Shown in pieces: positions 25,066 to 34,236 of a DNA stretch of 64,000 nt; within the stretch, counting starts at the first letter, position 1; the number at the start of each line of letters is the position of its first letter. This DNA comes from Nanosynbacter sp900555675 (GTDB taxonomy: Bacteria; Patescibacteriota; Saccharimonadia; Saccharimonadales; Saccharimonadaceae). The position numbers and the translations under genes are program-made. The stretch spans positions 372,001 to 436,000 of the forward strand of contig NZ_CP157587.1 in assembly GCF_022828245.2 (NCBI RefSeq). The letters are read 5' to 3'. Below the pieces are notes generated by a model. That model saw only the letters and a list, made by a program, of their open reading frames with translations, ran no database searches and was not told where the DNA came from.

Positions 25066-27033
25066 ATGAGCAGTAAAACCCTCGTTGATTTGGACCAGTG
25101 GCTAGCCCCGCACAAATCCACAATTCAGGCGCGCGAGAAGTATATTTCTTCGAAGTTGAAAAAGGTTTTAAGCGGCAAAACGCCAGCCGAATTCGCGATG
25201 GGTTTTTTGCATTTCGGACTTCATAAAACAGATGTGGGCTGGACGTTTAGAGAATGGGCGCCGAATGCGACTCAGATATTTTTAGTTGGCGATTTTTCAG
25301 ATTGGAAAGAGCGCGAAGAATTCGCCTTAAATCGCGATAAAAATGGCGAATGGAGCATAAATCTTCCTGAAAATTCGCTTCGTCACGGACAAAAATACAA
25401 ATTGCGTGTCTATTGGTCTGGCGGCGACGACTGGCGACTGCCTTCATACGCAAATTACGTCGTTCAGGACGAAAATTCTGTCGATTTTTCCGCGGTCGTG
25501 TGGTCGCCAAAAACTCCCTACAATTGGCAATATAAAATCCCGCCCAAGCCAAAAGTTCCCCTGATTTACGAAGCGCACGTTGGCATGAGTAGCCAGGAAG
25601 AAAAAGTTGCCAGTTTCAACGAATTCACCGCGGATGTTTTGCCACGAATCAAAGAATCTGGCTATAACACCATTCAGCTTATGGCAATCGCCGAGCATCC
25701 ATATTACGGCAGTTTCGGATATCACGCCAGCAACTTTTTTGCGGTTTCATCAAGATTTGGCACACTCGACGATTTTAAGAAATTGGTCGACACTGCGCAC
25801 GGAATGGGACTGCGCGTCATCATTGACCTCGTTCACGCTCACGCCGCCAAAAACGAAATCGAAGGTCTGGGCAATTTTGCCGGCGATCCGACACAATATT
25901 TCAAGCCAACAAATCATCCAGAATGGGATTCGCGATTATTCGATTACGGCAAGCCAGAAGTTTTGCATTTTTTGGCAAGCAATTGCCGTTGGTGGCTGGA
26001 CGAATATCACATTGACGGATTTAGATTTGATGGCGTAACTAGTATGATTTACCACGATCACGGACTCGGGAAAAGTTTCACTAGCTATGACGATTATTTC
26101 CAAGACAACGTCGACAAAGACGCGCTCGCTTATTTAAGATTGGCGAACGAAACCATTCACACCGTTCGCCCTGACGCCACGACAATTGCAGAGGAAATGA
26201 GCGGCTTTCCTGGACTGGGCGCATCAACAAAAGACGGCGGACTGGGCTTTGATTATCGCTTGCAAATGGGCGCGCCAGATTTATGGATAAAAACCCTGAA
26301 AGAGAAAAATGATGAAGATTGGGATTTGGGGCAATTGGCTTACACTTTAAGCTCGCACCGGCCAGAGGAAAAAGTCATCAATTACGCCGAAAGTCACGAT
26401 CAAGCGCTCGTCGGTGATAAAACGCTGATTTTCCGACTGATTGATAAAAATATGTATTGGCACATGGATAAAATCGACCCAGATTTAACGGTTGAGCGTG
26501 GCGTGGCGCTACATAAACTGATTCGTCTGATGACCGCGGGGCTGCACGGCGGCGGCTATTTGAATTTTATGGGCAATGAATTCGGACATCCGGAATGGAT
26601 TGATTTTCCGCGTGAAGGTAATAATTGGTCGTTTAAGCACGCTCGTCGACAATGGAATTTACGCGACAACGGCTTCTTAAAATATCAATGGTTGGGCGAT
26701 TTTGACGCGGCGCTAATGAAGATTATTGGGCAAATTGACAATTCTGACATTCAGCACCTGACGGTTCGCCAATCTGATCACACGGTAAGTTTTATACACG
26801 GCGACTTTTTATTTGTTATCAATTTTTCACCCGACAGATCCCACTCAGATTACGCGGTACCCGCAGAAGCTGGCTCTTATAAATTGGCGTTAAGTAGCGA
26901 CGACAAGAACTTCGGCGGACAGGAGCGAATAGACCATAATTCCCGTTTTTTCACTTCCCCAGCTGATAATAGCCACAACCTTAAAGTTTACTTGCCAGCC
27001 AGAACGGGCATTATTTTACAGAAAGTTGACTAA
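25066..27033 (+). CDS. glgB: 1,4-alpha-glucan branching enzyme, GH13
   Basis: About 655 residues that introduce alpha-1,6 branches into glycogen-like glucans. An N-terminal carbohydrate-binding module (GWTFREWAPNATQIFLVGDF) precedes the GH13 barrel with IYEAHVGMSS, GYNTIQLMAIAEHPYYGSFG, nucleophile Asp in GFRFDGVTSM, acid Glu in TIAEEMSGF and the third carboxylate in YAESHDQAL. It resembles the eukaryote-like GH13_8 type more than E. coli GlgB. I choose the ATG at 25066 because a TATACT box (25054-25059) lies six bases before it; an earlier ATG at 25048 overlaps that promoter. Confidence 0.9.
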   Translation: MSSKTLVDLDQWLAPHKSTIQAREKYISSKLKKVLSGKTPAEFAMGFLHFGLHKTDVGWTFREWAPNATQIFLVGDFSDWKEREEFALNRDKNGEWSINLPENSLRHGQKYKLRVYWSGGDDWRLPSYANYVVQDENSVDFSAVVWSPKTPYNWQYKIPPKPKVPLIYEAHVGMSSQEEKVASFNEFTADVLPRIKESGYNTIQLMAIAEHPYYGSFGYHASNFFAVSSRFGTLDDFKKLVDTAHGMGLRVIIDLVHAHAAKNEIEGLGNFAGDPTQYFKPTNHPEWDSRLFDYGKPEVLHFLASNCRWWLDEYHIDGFRFDGVTSMIYHDHGLGKSFTSYDDYFQDNVDKDALAYLRLANETIHTVRPDATTIAEEMSGFPGLGASTKDGGLGFDYRLQMGAPDLWIKTLKEKNDEDWDLGQLAYTLSSHRPEEKVINYAESHDQALVGDKTLIFRLIDKNMYWHMDKIDPDLTVERGVALHKLIRLMTAGLHGGGYLNFMGNEFGHPEWIDFPREGNNWSFKHARRQWNLRDNGFLKYQWLGDFDAALMKIIGQIDNSDIQHLTVRQSDHTVSFIHGDFLFVINFSPDRSHSDYAVPAEAGSYKLALSSDDKNFGGQERIDHNSRFFTSPADNSHNLKVYLPARTGIILQKVD

Positions 27034-27046
27034 TCTCCTCCTAGTG

Positions 27047-27141
27047 TTGACTTTTTTACGCAAGTGTAACATAAATTAATACAGCTTTCGTTGACAATCC
27101 CGTCAACGAAAGTAGTCCTTGATAGACTGAAGGAGTCAGCC
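27047..27141 (+). promoter_or_regulatory. Cassette A promoter and hairpin leader
   Basis: TTGACTTTTTTACGCAAG (from 27047) is the same promoter core seen in cassettes C and D. A perfect 11-base hairpin, CTTTCGTTGAC / GTCAACGAAAG (27085-27112), follows and starts with the CTTTCGTTGA common to the other leaders. A GAAGGAG site (27129-27135) precedes the ATG at 27142. Confidence 0.75.
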
Positions 27142-27522
27142 ATGCTGAAACTCAAAATCATTGTCTCAATGCTAGCCGTAGCCGGGATGGTTATGCTCCT
27201 TATGGGGGGCACATACCTCACCGCTTCCCTGGCTGTCATCTGTACAGCGGTGGCTCTGCCACTGGCGGGCTATCTCACATGGAAATATCTCATTCCGGAC
27301 GACCACTCCTTGGTCCCTTTCGTTCTATGGGTACCGGTAGCTGAACTACCTGCCCTATACGCGTTTAGGGATCTAGGGGTCATGAACACCCCGCTTGGGG
27401 TTACCATCGAACCCGATAAGGTGATATCCCTGGGAGGATTCGTTGCGCTTACAAACGCTATAGCAATCCTCCTTGCGGTCGTCGTGCCGCGATCGCCCAA
27501 GCGCGATGATGACGAGGACTAA
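27142..27522 (+). CDS. Cassette A: small membrane protein of foreign composition
   Basis: A 126-residue protein with three or four hydrophobic helices (residues about 4-28, 30-50, 59-78, 95-114) and an acidic tail PKRDDDED. No family recognised. The start follows a good Shine-Dalgarno site. Codon use is GC-richer than the neighbours, as in the other cassettes at 52.9-56.3 kb. It lies alone between glgB and thrE. Confidence 0.7.
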   Translation: MLKLKIIVSMLAVAGMVMLLMGGTYLTASLAVICTAVALPLAGYLTWKYLIPDDHSLVPFVLWVPVAELPALYAFRDLGVMNTPLGVTIEPDKVISLGGFVALTNAIAILLAVVVPRSPKRDDDED

Positions 27523-27532
27523 CCACGCCCGC

Positions 27533-27591
27533 TAGAAATAGTTCGCTGAGGCTTAGACTTCAGTTAGAGCTCTCTTGGCAGGCTATTTCTA
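27533..27591 (+). other. Cassette A 3' hairpin
   Basis: TAGAAATAG (27533-27541) and CTATTTCTA (27583-27591) form the base of a hairpin just after the stop. Inside it CTTCAGT (27558-27564) and GGCT (27550-27553) are complementary to the leader bases around the ribosome-binding site (ACTGAAG 27126-27132, AGCC 27138-27141). Confidence 0.55.
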
Positions 27592-27620
27592 TTGGCATAA
27601 AATTTGTTACACTAGATATT

Positions 27621-28043
27621 GTGAAGAAAAAAGTACCAAAATTCATTGAGCAATCATTAGCCCGAGTCGCTAATCTTTATAGCTTTGAGCCAGAGCATCA
27701 TCTGGAGAAAATCGACGAAAGTTTGACGCCGAATATGCGAGCTTTGCGCCTGGCTATGAAAGTCGCCGAGCAACTTCTGAGCATGGGCGTGGTTGCCCGC
27801 GATGTGGTTCGTATGGCGCAAGGAATCACGCGGACATATTGCCGCAGACCTGTTCATGTAGACGTGAGTTACACTTTGGTGACAATTTCTCAAGACCGCG
27901 GAGTTAGCCATGAGCCTTTGACGATGGCGCGAGTTATCGTTCCTGACGATCCTAATTATCAATTGATTCAAGCATTGCAATTATTAGCCCTCGACATTCG
28001 TCGCAAGCAACTTTCCCTGGAAGAAGCCGAAGAACGATTGTAA
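27621..28043 (+). CDS. Threonine/serine exporter-like protein, N-terminal domain (ThrE/DUF1212)
   Basis: 140 residues matching the soluble N-terminal part of ThrE-family exporters (MRALRLAMKVAEQLLSMGVV, GITRTYCRRPVHVDVSYTLV). It ends at a TAA (28041-28043), but the same frame continues without another stop into the membrane domain at 28104-29012. The GTG start lies seven bases after an extended -10 box TGT-TACACT (27605-27613), so translation is probably leaderless. The break lies before the first membrane helix, not at the usual YjjP/YjjB boundary. Confidence 0.78.
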   Translation: MKKKVPKFIEQSLARVANLYSFEPEHHLEKIDESLTPNMRALRLAMKVAEQLLSMGVVARDVVRMAQGITRTYCRRPVHVDVSYTLVTISQDRGVSHEPLTMARVIVPDDPNYQLIQALQLLALDIRRKQLSLEEAEERL

Positions 28044-28103
28044 CAAATACTCAAAAAACCCACCGAACATTCCCGACTAGTCGTTTACGCGGCGGGCGGA
28101 TTA

Positions 28104-29012
28104 GTGAGCGCGGGTTCCGTCATTCTGTACGGCGGCAGTTTACTCATGGCGTCAATCGCGTTTCTGCTCGGATTCCTAGCAACTGGATTACTTAGGTGGC
28201 TGGGACGTATTGGCGCACCGTTGTTTTATTCGCAAGCCCTCGTGGCGATTTTCGTAACATTGGTGGCGGCGGGCGCAGCTTGGTGCAGCAATTATCTAGG
28301 GCTGAGCGTCAACGCAACATTGTTGGTTATCAGCGGCATCGTTTTATTAGTCGCGGGACTGATGTTTGTCGGCGCATTCCAGGACGCAATCGACGAATAT
28401 TACATGACTGCCAACGCCAGATTGTTAAAAGTCGTAATGGCGACGGGCGGCGTAATTGCTGGCGTGATGGTCGGATTATACATTGCGACAAAATTCGGTA
28501 TTACTTTCCCGGCAACGCCAGATCGATTGACATTGGCAGACGGACACACGCAATATTTGGGCGCTGGAATTATCGCGGCGGCGTTCGTTCTGAGAAATCA
28601 TTCTCGATTTTTGGGGATGATCATTTCTGGATTGATCGCAATTTTCGGCTGGTGGATTTCAAGATTAGCCATGAGTTTTGGCTTTGATATCGTAACAGCA
28701 AGCGGCATCGCGGCGGCGGTAATTGGGCTGGTCGCAGTCCTGACTTCCAGATTATGGAAATTCCCCTCCCTGGCGATCATTGCAGCGGGAATCGTGCCGC
28801 TAGTCCCAGGATTGTCGCTTTACAATGGATTAATGGGCGTCGTCCTATATCCACCGAACAGCGTTAACTTCTTGCCAGCCTTGGCTATCTTAGCGCGAGC
28901 AATCCTCATCGGCGTAGCAGTAGCAATTGGCGCGTCATTCGGCAACATCGTCGGTCGCCCAATTCGCCGACAATTCATCAATTTATTCCGTCGCAACACG
29001 CAAGCATCATGA
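28104..29012 (+). CDS. Threonine/serine exporter-like protein, membrane domain (ThrE)
   Basis: 302 residues with about ten membrane helices, corresponding to the transport part of ThrE (amino-acid efflux). It is in frame with the upstream 140-residue domain; only the TAA at 28041 separates them, and the codons between 28044 and 28103 (Q-I-L-K-K-P-T-E-H-S...) read as normal linker. Translation here could restart at the GTG at 28104, which has no clear ribosome-binding site, or depend on readthrough. It overlaps the next gene by four bases (ATGA). Confidence 0.78.
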   Translation: MSAGSVILYGGSLLMASIAFLLGFLATGLLRWLGRIGAPLFYSQALVAIFVTLVAAGAAWCSNYLGLSVNATLLVISGIVLLVAGLMFVGAFQDAIDEYYMTANARLLKVVMATGGVIAGVMVGLYIATKFGITFPATPDRLTLADGHTQYLGAGIIAAAFVLRNHSRFLGMIISGLIAIFGWWISRLAMSFGFDIVTASGIAAAVIGLVAVLTSRLWKFPSLAIIAAGIVPLVPGLSLYNGLMGVVLYPPNSVNFLPALAILARAILIGVAVAIGASFGNIVGRPIRRQFINLFRRNTQAS

Positions 29013-29485
29013 AAAATAGCATAAAATTCATTGGTTTGTCAGACTCACGATTATTTCACATGCGCGGAGTGGCGTATAAATCTTACAATCTAGCTCGCGA
29101 AGTCTTCAACATGGAAGAAGACGTGGCGCGCGGCTTATTTTTAATGGGACTGACGCACGACTTTGCCTACGCTTTTGTTGAAAATCAGACAGATCACGAA
29201 CATGAAGGCGGCAGGATATTAGAACTATCTGGCTTCAATTGGTCTGATTCTGTATTTAATCACGGAGATCCTGAGGTGGACGATTGGACGGACGAATTGC
29301 TTATCTTAAACTTGGCGGACATGACGACTAGCCCAGACGGCAAACCGATAACCATAGACCAACGACTGGAAGATATCGAAAACAGATATGGCATAGATAG
29401 CATTCAGGCGACAAAAGCGCGCAAATTGACCAAACGAATCAAAGAAGAACTCACCAAACGAAATCTAACAATCCCAAACTTATAA
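29009..29485 (+). CDS. HD-domain phosphohydrolase
   Basis: A 158-residue protein with the metal-binding pattern of HD hydrolases: His in FHMRGVAYKSY, H-D in LMGLTHDFAYA, His residues in DHEHEGGRIL and NHGDP, and Asp in LNLADMT. Such enzymes cleave phosphate esters of nucleotides or related substrates; the substrate is unknown. Its ATG overlaps the ThrE stop by four bases, so it is co-translated. Confidence 0.8.
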   Translation: MKNSIKFIGLSDSRLFHMRGVAYKSYNLAREVFNMEEDVARGLFLMGLTHDFAYAFVENQTDHEHEGGRILELSGFNWSDSVFNHGDPEVDDWTDELLILNLADMTTSPDGKPITIDQRLEDIENRYGIDSIQATKARKLTKRIKEELTKRNLTIPNL

Positions 29486-29507
29486 ACCTGAAATTTAGCC
29501 AAACAAA

Positions 29508-29532
29508 AATCCTCGGATTCACTCCGAGGATT
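29508..29532. terminator. Bidirectional terminator between the HD gene and fusA
   Basis: AATCCTCGGA / TCCGAGGATT stem with a five-base loop, six T on the plus side and AAAAA on the other. It serves both convergent genes. Confidence 0.9.
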
Positions 29533-29548
29533 TTTTATGAGATAGAGA

Positions 29549-31639
29549 TTATTTATTTCGCTTTTCGATAATCTCTTGCGCAACGTTTGGTGGAACTTCC
29601 TCATATTGAGCCAATTCCATCGTTGAAGCGGCGCGACCTTGAGACATCGAGCGAATGTCTGATGTGTAGCCGAACATATTTGCTAGTGGCACAAACGCCT
29701 TAATCAACTTAGCGCCACCCATCAAGTCTTCCATGGCGTCGATACGTCCGCGACGTGAGTTAAGGTCGCCGATGATGTCACCCATGAAATCTTCTGGTGT
29801 AGTAACTTCAACCTTCATGACTGGCTCAAGCAAGATTGGGTTAGCCTGTTTAATACCTTCACGAGCAGCTATCGAACCTGCCAATGAGAACGCCAATTCT
29901 GAAGAGTCGACATCGTGGTATGAACCATCGTAAAGTGTAGCCTTAACGTCAACAACTGGATAGCCAGCAATAACACCGCCTTCCAATGTTTCGCGAATAC
30001 CCTTCATTACGGCTGGGCGATATTCCTGAGGAACCACGCCACCCTTAATTTCATCAACGAATTCAAAGCCTTTACCAGTCTCATTTGGCTCAAAGCGAAC
30101 CCAAACGTCACCATATTGACCGCGACCACCAGACTGCTTGGCGTGCTTACCTTGAACTTCAGAACGACCCTTGATACTTTCACGGAAGGCAACCTGAGGC
30201 TCACCAATATTAGCTTCAACCTTAAATTCGCGCTTCATACGATCGATAAGAATATCTAGGTGCAATTCGCCCATTCCTGACATAATTGTCTGACCCGTTT
30301 CCTCGTCAGTGTGAATTCGGAAAGTTGGGTCTTCTTCAGCCAAGCGTTGCAACGCCAACGCCATTTTTTCCTGGTCAGCCTTTGACTTTGGCTCAACCGC
30401 AATCGATACTGGTGGTTCTGGGAATTCAATTGATTCAAGAGCAATTGGATGCGCCACGTCAGACAGCGTGTTACCAGTTGCGGTAGATTTCAGACCAACC
30501 ACAGCGGCGATGTCACCAGCTTCAACCTTGCTAATTTCTTCACGCTTGTCAGCAAACATACGAACAATTCGTCCGATTCGCTCTTTCTCACCAGTCGTCG
30601 TATTAAGTACGTAGCTTCCTGAGTTCAAAACTCCAGAATAGACACGAACGAAGATCAATTTACCAACAAATGGGTCGGCAGCAATCTTAAACGCCAAAGC
30701 CGACAAAGGCTCCTTATCTGATGGCTTGCGGCTAACTTCGTCGCCAGTCTTTGGATTCTTGCCCCAAATTTCATCAACGTCTAGCGGACTTGGCAAAAAG
30801 TCAACCATCAAGTCAAGCAGCTTCTCAACGATCACACCGCGACCGTCACCACCAGTAACTAGGTAAAAGTCACCAGCCAAAACGCGCTTACGTAGAGCCA
30901 TCTTCAGCTCGTCAACGGTAATAGCTTCTTCACCCTGCTCCAAGAACTTCATAGTAAGTTCGTCGTCAGCCTCAACGGCGTTTTCAACCAACAGAGAACG
31001 TGCGTTCTTAGCTTTTTCAAGCATATCAGCTGGAATTTCACCAACCTTAAGCTCGTGGTCTGTATAATCGTCGTAGGTGTAAGCCTTCATATCAATCAAG
31101 TCAACAACACCGTGGATAGTCTTTTCAAAACCAATTGGCAAGTGAACTGGGAAAGCCTGCTTACTCAAACGGTTGTGAATTGATTCTAGAGACTTGTAGA
31201 AGTCACCACCAGTCTGGTTGATCTTGTTAACGAAACAAATACGTGGCACGCCGTACTTATTGGCCTGGCGCCAAACGGTTTCAGACTGAGCTTCAACACC
31301 CATCTTACCGTCAAAGACCGTAACCGCACCGTCAAGCACACGCAAGCTACGCTCAACCTCAGCGGTAAAGTCGATGTGCCCTGGGGTGTCGATAATATTA
31401 ATCTTGTGATCTTTCCAGAAACAAGTCACAGCAGCTGACGTAATAGTAATACCACGCTCTTTCTCCTGTGCCATCCAGTCGGTGGTAGCACCGTCACCTT
31501 CACCACGAACCACACCGATCTTATGTGTCAAGCCAGTGCGGTACAAAATACCCTCAGTTGTCGTCGTTTTACCGGCGTCAATATGGGCAATAATACCAAT
31601 ATTTCTAAAATTCTTTAGCGGAACATGCGTCTCTGCCAT
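29549..31639 (-). CDS. fusA: Elongation factor G
   Basis: A 696-residue translocase GTPase. NIGIIAHIDAGKTTTTEG (P-loop), KERGITITSAA, DTPGHIDFTAEVERSLRVLD and FVNKINQTGGDF are present, followed by domains II-V of normal size, with MGELHLDI in domain III. It lies in the rpsL-rpsG direction but is separated from them by yajQ and a protease gene. Confidence 0.98.
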   Translation of the reverse strand: MAETHVPLKNFRNIGIIAHIDAGKTTTTEGILYRTGLTHKIGVVRGEGDGATTDWMAQEKERGITITSAAVTCFWKDHKINIIDTPGHIDFTAEVERSLRVLDGAVTVFDGKMGVEAQSETVWRQANKYGVPRICFVNKINQTGGDFYKSLESIHNRLSKQAFPVHLPIGFEKTIHGVVDLIDMKAYTYDDYTDHELKVGEIPADMLEKAKNARSLLVENAVEADDELTMKFLEQGEEAITVDELKMALRKRVLAGDFYLVTGGDGRGVIVEKLLDLMVDFLPSPLDVDEIWGKNPKTGDEVSRKPSDKEPLSALAFKIAADPFVGKLIFVRVYSGVLNSGSYVLNTTTGEKERIGRIVRMFADKREEISKVEAGDIAAVVGLKSTATGNTLSDVAHPIALESIEFPEPPVSIAVEPKSKADQEKMALALQRLAEEDPTFRIHTDEETGQTIMSGMGELHLDILIDRMKREFKVEANIGEPQVAFRESIKGRSEVQGKHAKQSGGRGQYGDVWVRFEPNETGKGFEFVDEIKGGVVPQEYRPAVMKGIRETLEGGVIAGYPVVDVKATLYDGSYHDVDSSELAFSLAGSIAAREGIKQANPILLEPVMKVEVTTPEDFMGDIIGDLNSRRGRIDAMEDLMGGAKLIKAFVPLANMFGYTSDIRSMSQGRAASTMELAQYEEVPPNVAQEIIEKRNK

Positions 31640-31743
31640 AAATTTTCCTTTATATTACGTTAATTTGCCGAGATTTTTGGTCAATTTTTTGGCACCAAAA
31701 AACTACTCTTGCGTTTTATTATATCAGTTATCTATGTTTTTGA

Positions 31744-34224
31744 CTAGCTCTGAGCCGGAGGATTTTTAGACTCGTTGTCGTTCTGAGCTGGCGCCGCAGG
31801 CGGATAGTTAGATGGAGGCTGTTGCATAAGCGGCTGCGCGTATGTTGGCGGATATTGACCAGGCTGCTGCTGATGATAGTAGTTTTGTTGTGAATATTGT
31901 TGTTGCGGCAGAATTGGCTGCTGATATGGCTGCGGCGGATACTGAGACTGCTGTGGGAATTGTCCGGCGGTAGGATATGGATAGGCGTTCATCTTACGTC
32001 GATTACTGACAGAAACAGCAATTACAATAATTGACACTGTTAAGAATAATGCCCCCGTTGAGAGAATCACCACAACCACAATTATAACTGTAGTATTATT
32101 TTCTGATTCGCTCGTTCCAGCTTCTGCGCTAGATGCCTCACCTTCCGTAGAATCATCTGGAGTATTGGATGAAACTTCGATCATCTTTGCTACTAAATAA
32201 TTGTCGGGATATTTTTTATCCAATTGCTCAAATTTAGCTTTTGCCTGAGAATATTTACCTTGAGAAAAACTCTCCAAGCCATCTTTCCAGAGCTTAGTCA
32301 ATTCGCCATTCGCCGATAACGCAACATTATTTTTCTTCGCCATAGTTTTCAGATCGGCGATATCACGGAATATTCCCTCTCCAAAGCAAGAATTATTGTG
32401 CTCACTCCTATTCGCACAGGACGAGCCGCCGTAAGTATTCAGTCCAATCTGCTTGCCATCCTCATCAAACGCTGGACCGCCACTATTGCCCGCCGCAATT
32501 TGTGCGCTCATTGAAAACAGCTTATGACCACCCGCGTCACTAGCCGAACCAGAAACATCACCTTGAGTAACAGTTGGGACAGTCTTACTCTTCTTCGTAT
32601 TTACGCCGTCGTCGACAATCGCTGGATAACCAATCGCCGTCACTCGATCACCTCTGGAAACCTTAGAGCTATCACCTAACTCTACCGCTGGAAATCGCCC
32701 TTCGACCTTCAGAATTGCTACGTCACTTTTGTCACTATTCAGGTCCATGCTATGACCCTTCAAATCAACTTCCGCGTCAATTTTCTTCGCCGGAATATTA
32801 GTCTTCGTCTTTTTCCACTTAAGATTGCCCGAACCGTCATCTTCGCGCGCAATAGGTTCGCTTGAGGTCTGAATGACATAATCGTATCGATCGTTTTGCG
32901 AGCGTATATTATCGGCAGGAACCTGATTGATAAGACCGAGAATTGCCGCCTGCGCGCTCTGATCGCCGCCATCAGCCTTATTTGCCAAATCCCGAAGCGT
33001 CTCTCGAGTTATATAGCCCGCATCTACCACAAACTGTATATATTTATTCATGTTCTCTTGCGTGTTGATACCCATGATCATGCTTTGATTCGAAACTTCA
33101 GTCACATGTCCGTTTGTAGCGATGTAGCCGTCGTCAGAAACAATCGATCCGCTACCAATTCCACCCGTACACAAACCATTCAGCCGCATACTCGCGCCAT
33201 TCTGCGCCGTATAAATCATATCAGCACAACGATATGTTCCCACGCGGACAGTAGCAATTTGATTCCTTGCCACCACTTTGATGACGGAATCTTCGTCTAG
33301 TTCATCCAAAGTATTTGTAGTGTCTTTATCTTCTGAGAAATTTTCCGCCTTAGTTTCGGTCTTAGCTATCGTAGCTGAAGCCACTTGCGCCTCATTATTG
33401 CCATCAACCCTAACCAAGTAGCTACTGTCTGGATTCTGGAAAGTTACCTTAGCAACCAGCGCCTCCAGCTGGTCAATGTATGGCTGTGTGTACGAATTTT
33501 TACTCAATGCAAAAATCGTCATCCAGTACGGTCTACCGTTCTGAATTGTCAAGTAAGTTATTTTTTCACCAGTTTTCTGCCACTTGCCGTCAATAGTGCT
33601 TCCGTAATCAACGACCATTTTCTTAAACTTCCGTCCAGAAATCATCGCGTCGCTGGTGTGATATTTTAAGTTTGGGTTATCCTTTTTCTGCTTGTTAATA
33701 TCGCCCTGAAGCATCAAATCCAAATCTGAATATTTCTTCGTGTCCTTGTATTCCTCGGGCATCGTTGATCGATCAAAATAAGCTTTTTTGCGCGAAGTTA
33801 TGATTGAGAAGTCTGGCATAATCTTCCTAAACGAGAATTTCTCCTCTTCCTCCTTCGGCTTTTCTGAGCCTTTTCGGAAATTCAATCGCAAAATCGCATA
33901 AGCGCGGCTTTCTTTCAGTTCATCGTCGGCATACGTAGTGGCGCTATACTGCTTTTCATTAGAGTCTTTATTTAAGACGTGACCTTCGCCAGTAAAAATA
34001 CTCTTGTCGTACCGAATTGAATAGCCATATTTGGAAACGACTTTTTGCAAATTCTTAGCATCTTCTTCGGCAAAAATCTTCTGGATCTTCTTTTTTGCGG
34101 TTTTACTAACTCCGGAAGAGCGGTTATTATTAACGACAATCAGCCCAACTATAACGGAGATCAAGAAAACTACGCCCAGAACGATGGCTGTAATTTTTAA
34201 TTTCTTCATTGACTTCTGATTCAT
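31744..34224 (-). CDS. Membrane-anchored trypsin-like serine protease with Pro/Gln tail
   Basis: An 826-residue protein. A membrane helix (about residues 10-30) is followed by an extracytoplasmic domain of unknown fold, then a trypsin-like domain at about 320-640: His in DDGYIATNGHVTE, Asp in KSDVAILKVEG and Ser in QIAAGNSGGPAFDEDG. A TPR-like helix pair (SFSQGKYSQAKAKFEQLDKK) comes next, then a second membrane helix (about 710-740) and a cytoplasmic tail very rich in Pro, Gln and Tyr. The catalytic triad is complete, so it may be an envelope protease. It lies in the str-type cluster between yajQ and fusA. Confidence 0.85.
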   Translation of the reverse strand: MNQKSMKKLKITAIVLGVVFLISVIVGLIVVNNNRSSGVSKTAKKKIQKIFAEEDAKNLQKVVSKYGYSIRYDKSIFTGEGHVLNKDSNEKQYSATTYADDELKESRAYAILRLNFRKGSEKPKEEEEKFSFRKIMPDFSIITSRKKAYFDRSTMPEEYKDTKKYSDLDLMLQGDINKQKKDNPNLKYHTSDAMISGRKFKKMVVDYGSTIDGKWQKTGEKITYLTIQNGRPYWMTIFALSKNSYTQPYIDQLEALVAKVTFQNPDSSYLVRVDGNNEAQVASATIAKTETKAENFSEDKDTTNTLDELDEDSVIKVVARNQIATVRVGTYRCADMIYTAQNGASMRLNGLCTGGIGSGSIVSDDGYIATNGHVTEVSNQSMIMGINTQENMNKYIQFVVDAGYITRETLRDLANKADGGDQSAQAAILGLINQVPADNIRSQNDRYDYVIQTSSEPIAREDDGSGNLKWKKTKTNIPAKKIDAEVDLKGHSMDLNSDKSDVAILKVEGRFPAVELGDSSKVSRGDRVTAIGYPAIVDDGVNTKKSKTVPTVTQGDVSGSASDAGGHKLFSMSAQIAAGNSGGPAFDEDGKQIGLNTYGGSSCANRSEHNNSCFGEGIFRDIADLKTMAKKNNVALSANGELTKLWKDGLESFSQGKYSQAKAKFEQLDKKYPDNYLVAKMIEVSSNTPDDSTEGEASSAEAGTSESENNTTVIIVVVVILSTGALFLTVSIIVIAVSVSNRRKMNAYPYPTAGQFPQQSQYPPQPYQQPILPQQQYSQQNYYHQQQPGQYPPTYAQPLMQQPPSNYPPAAPAQNDNESKNPPAQS

Positions 34225-34236
34225 ATTGCTCCAATC

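Noticed and set aside
27091..27141. TTG start upstream of cassette A ORF
   Set aside because: It lies inside the leader hairpin; the ATG at 27142 has a proper GAAGGAG site.
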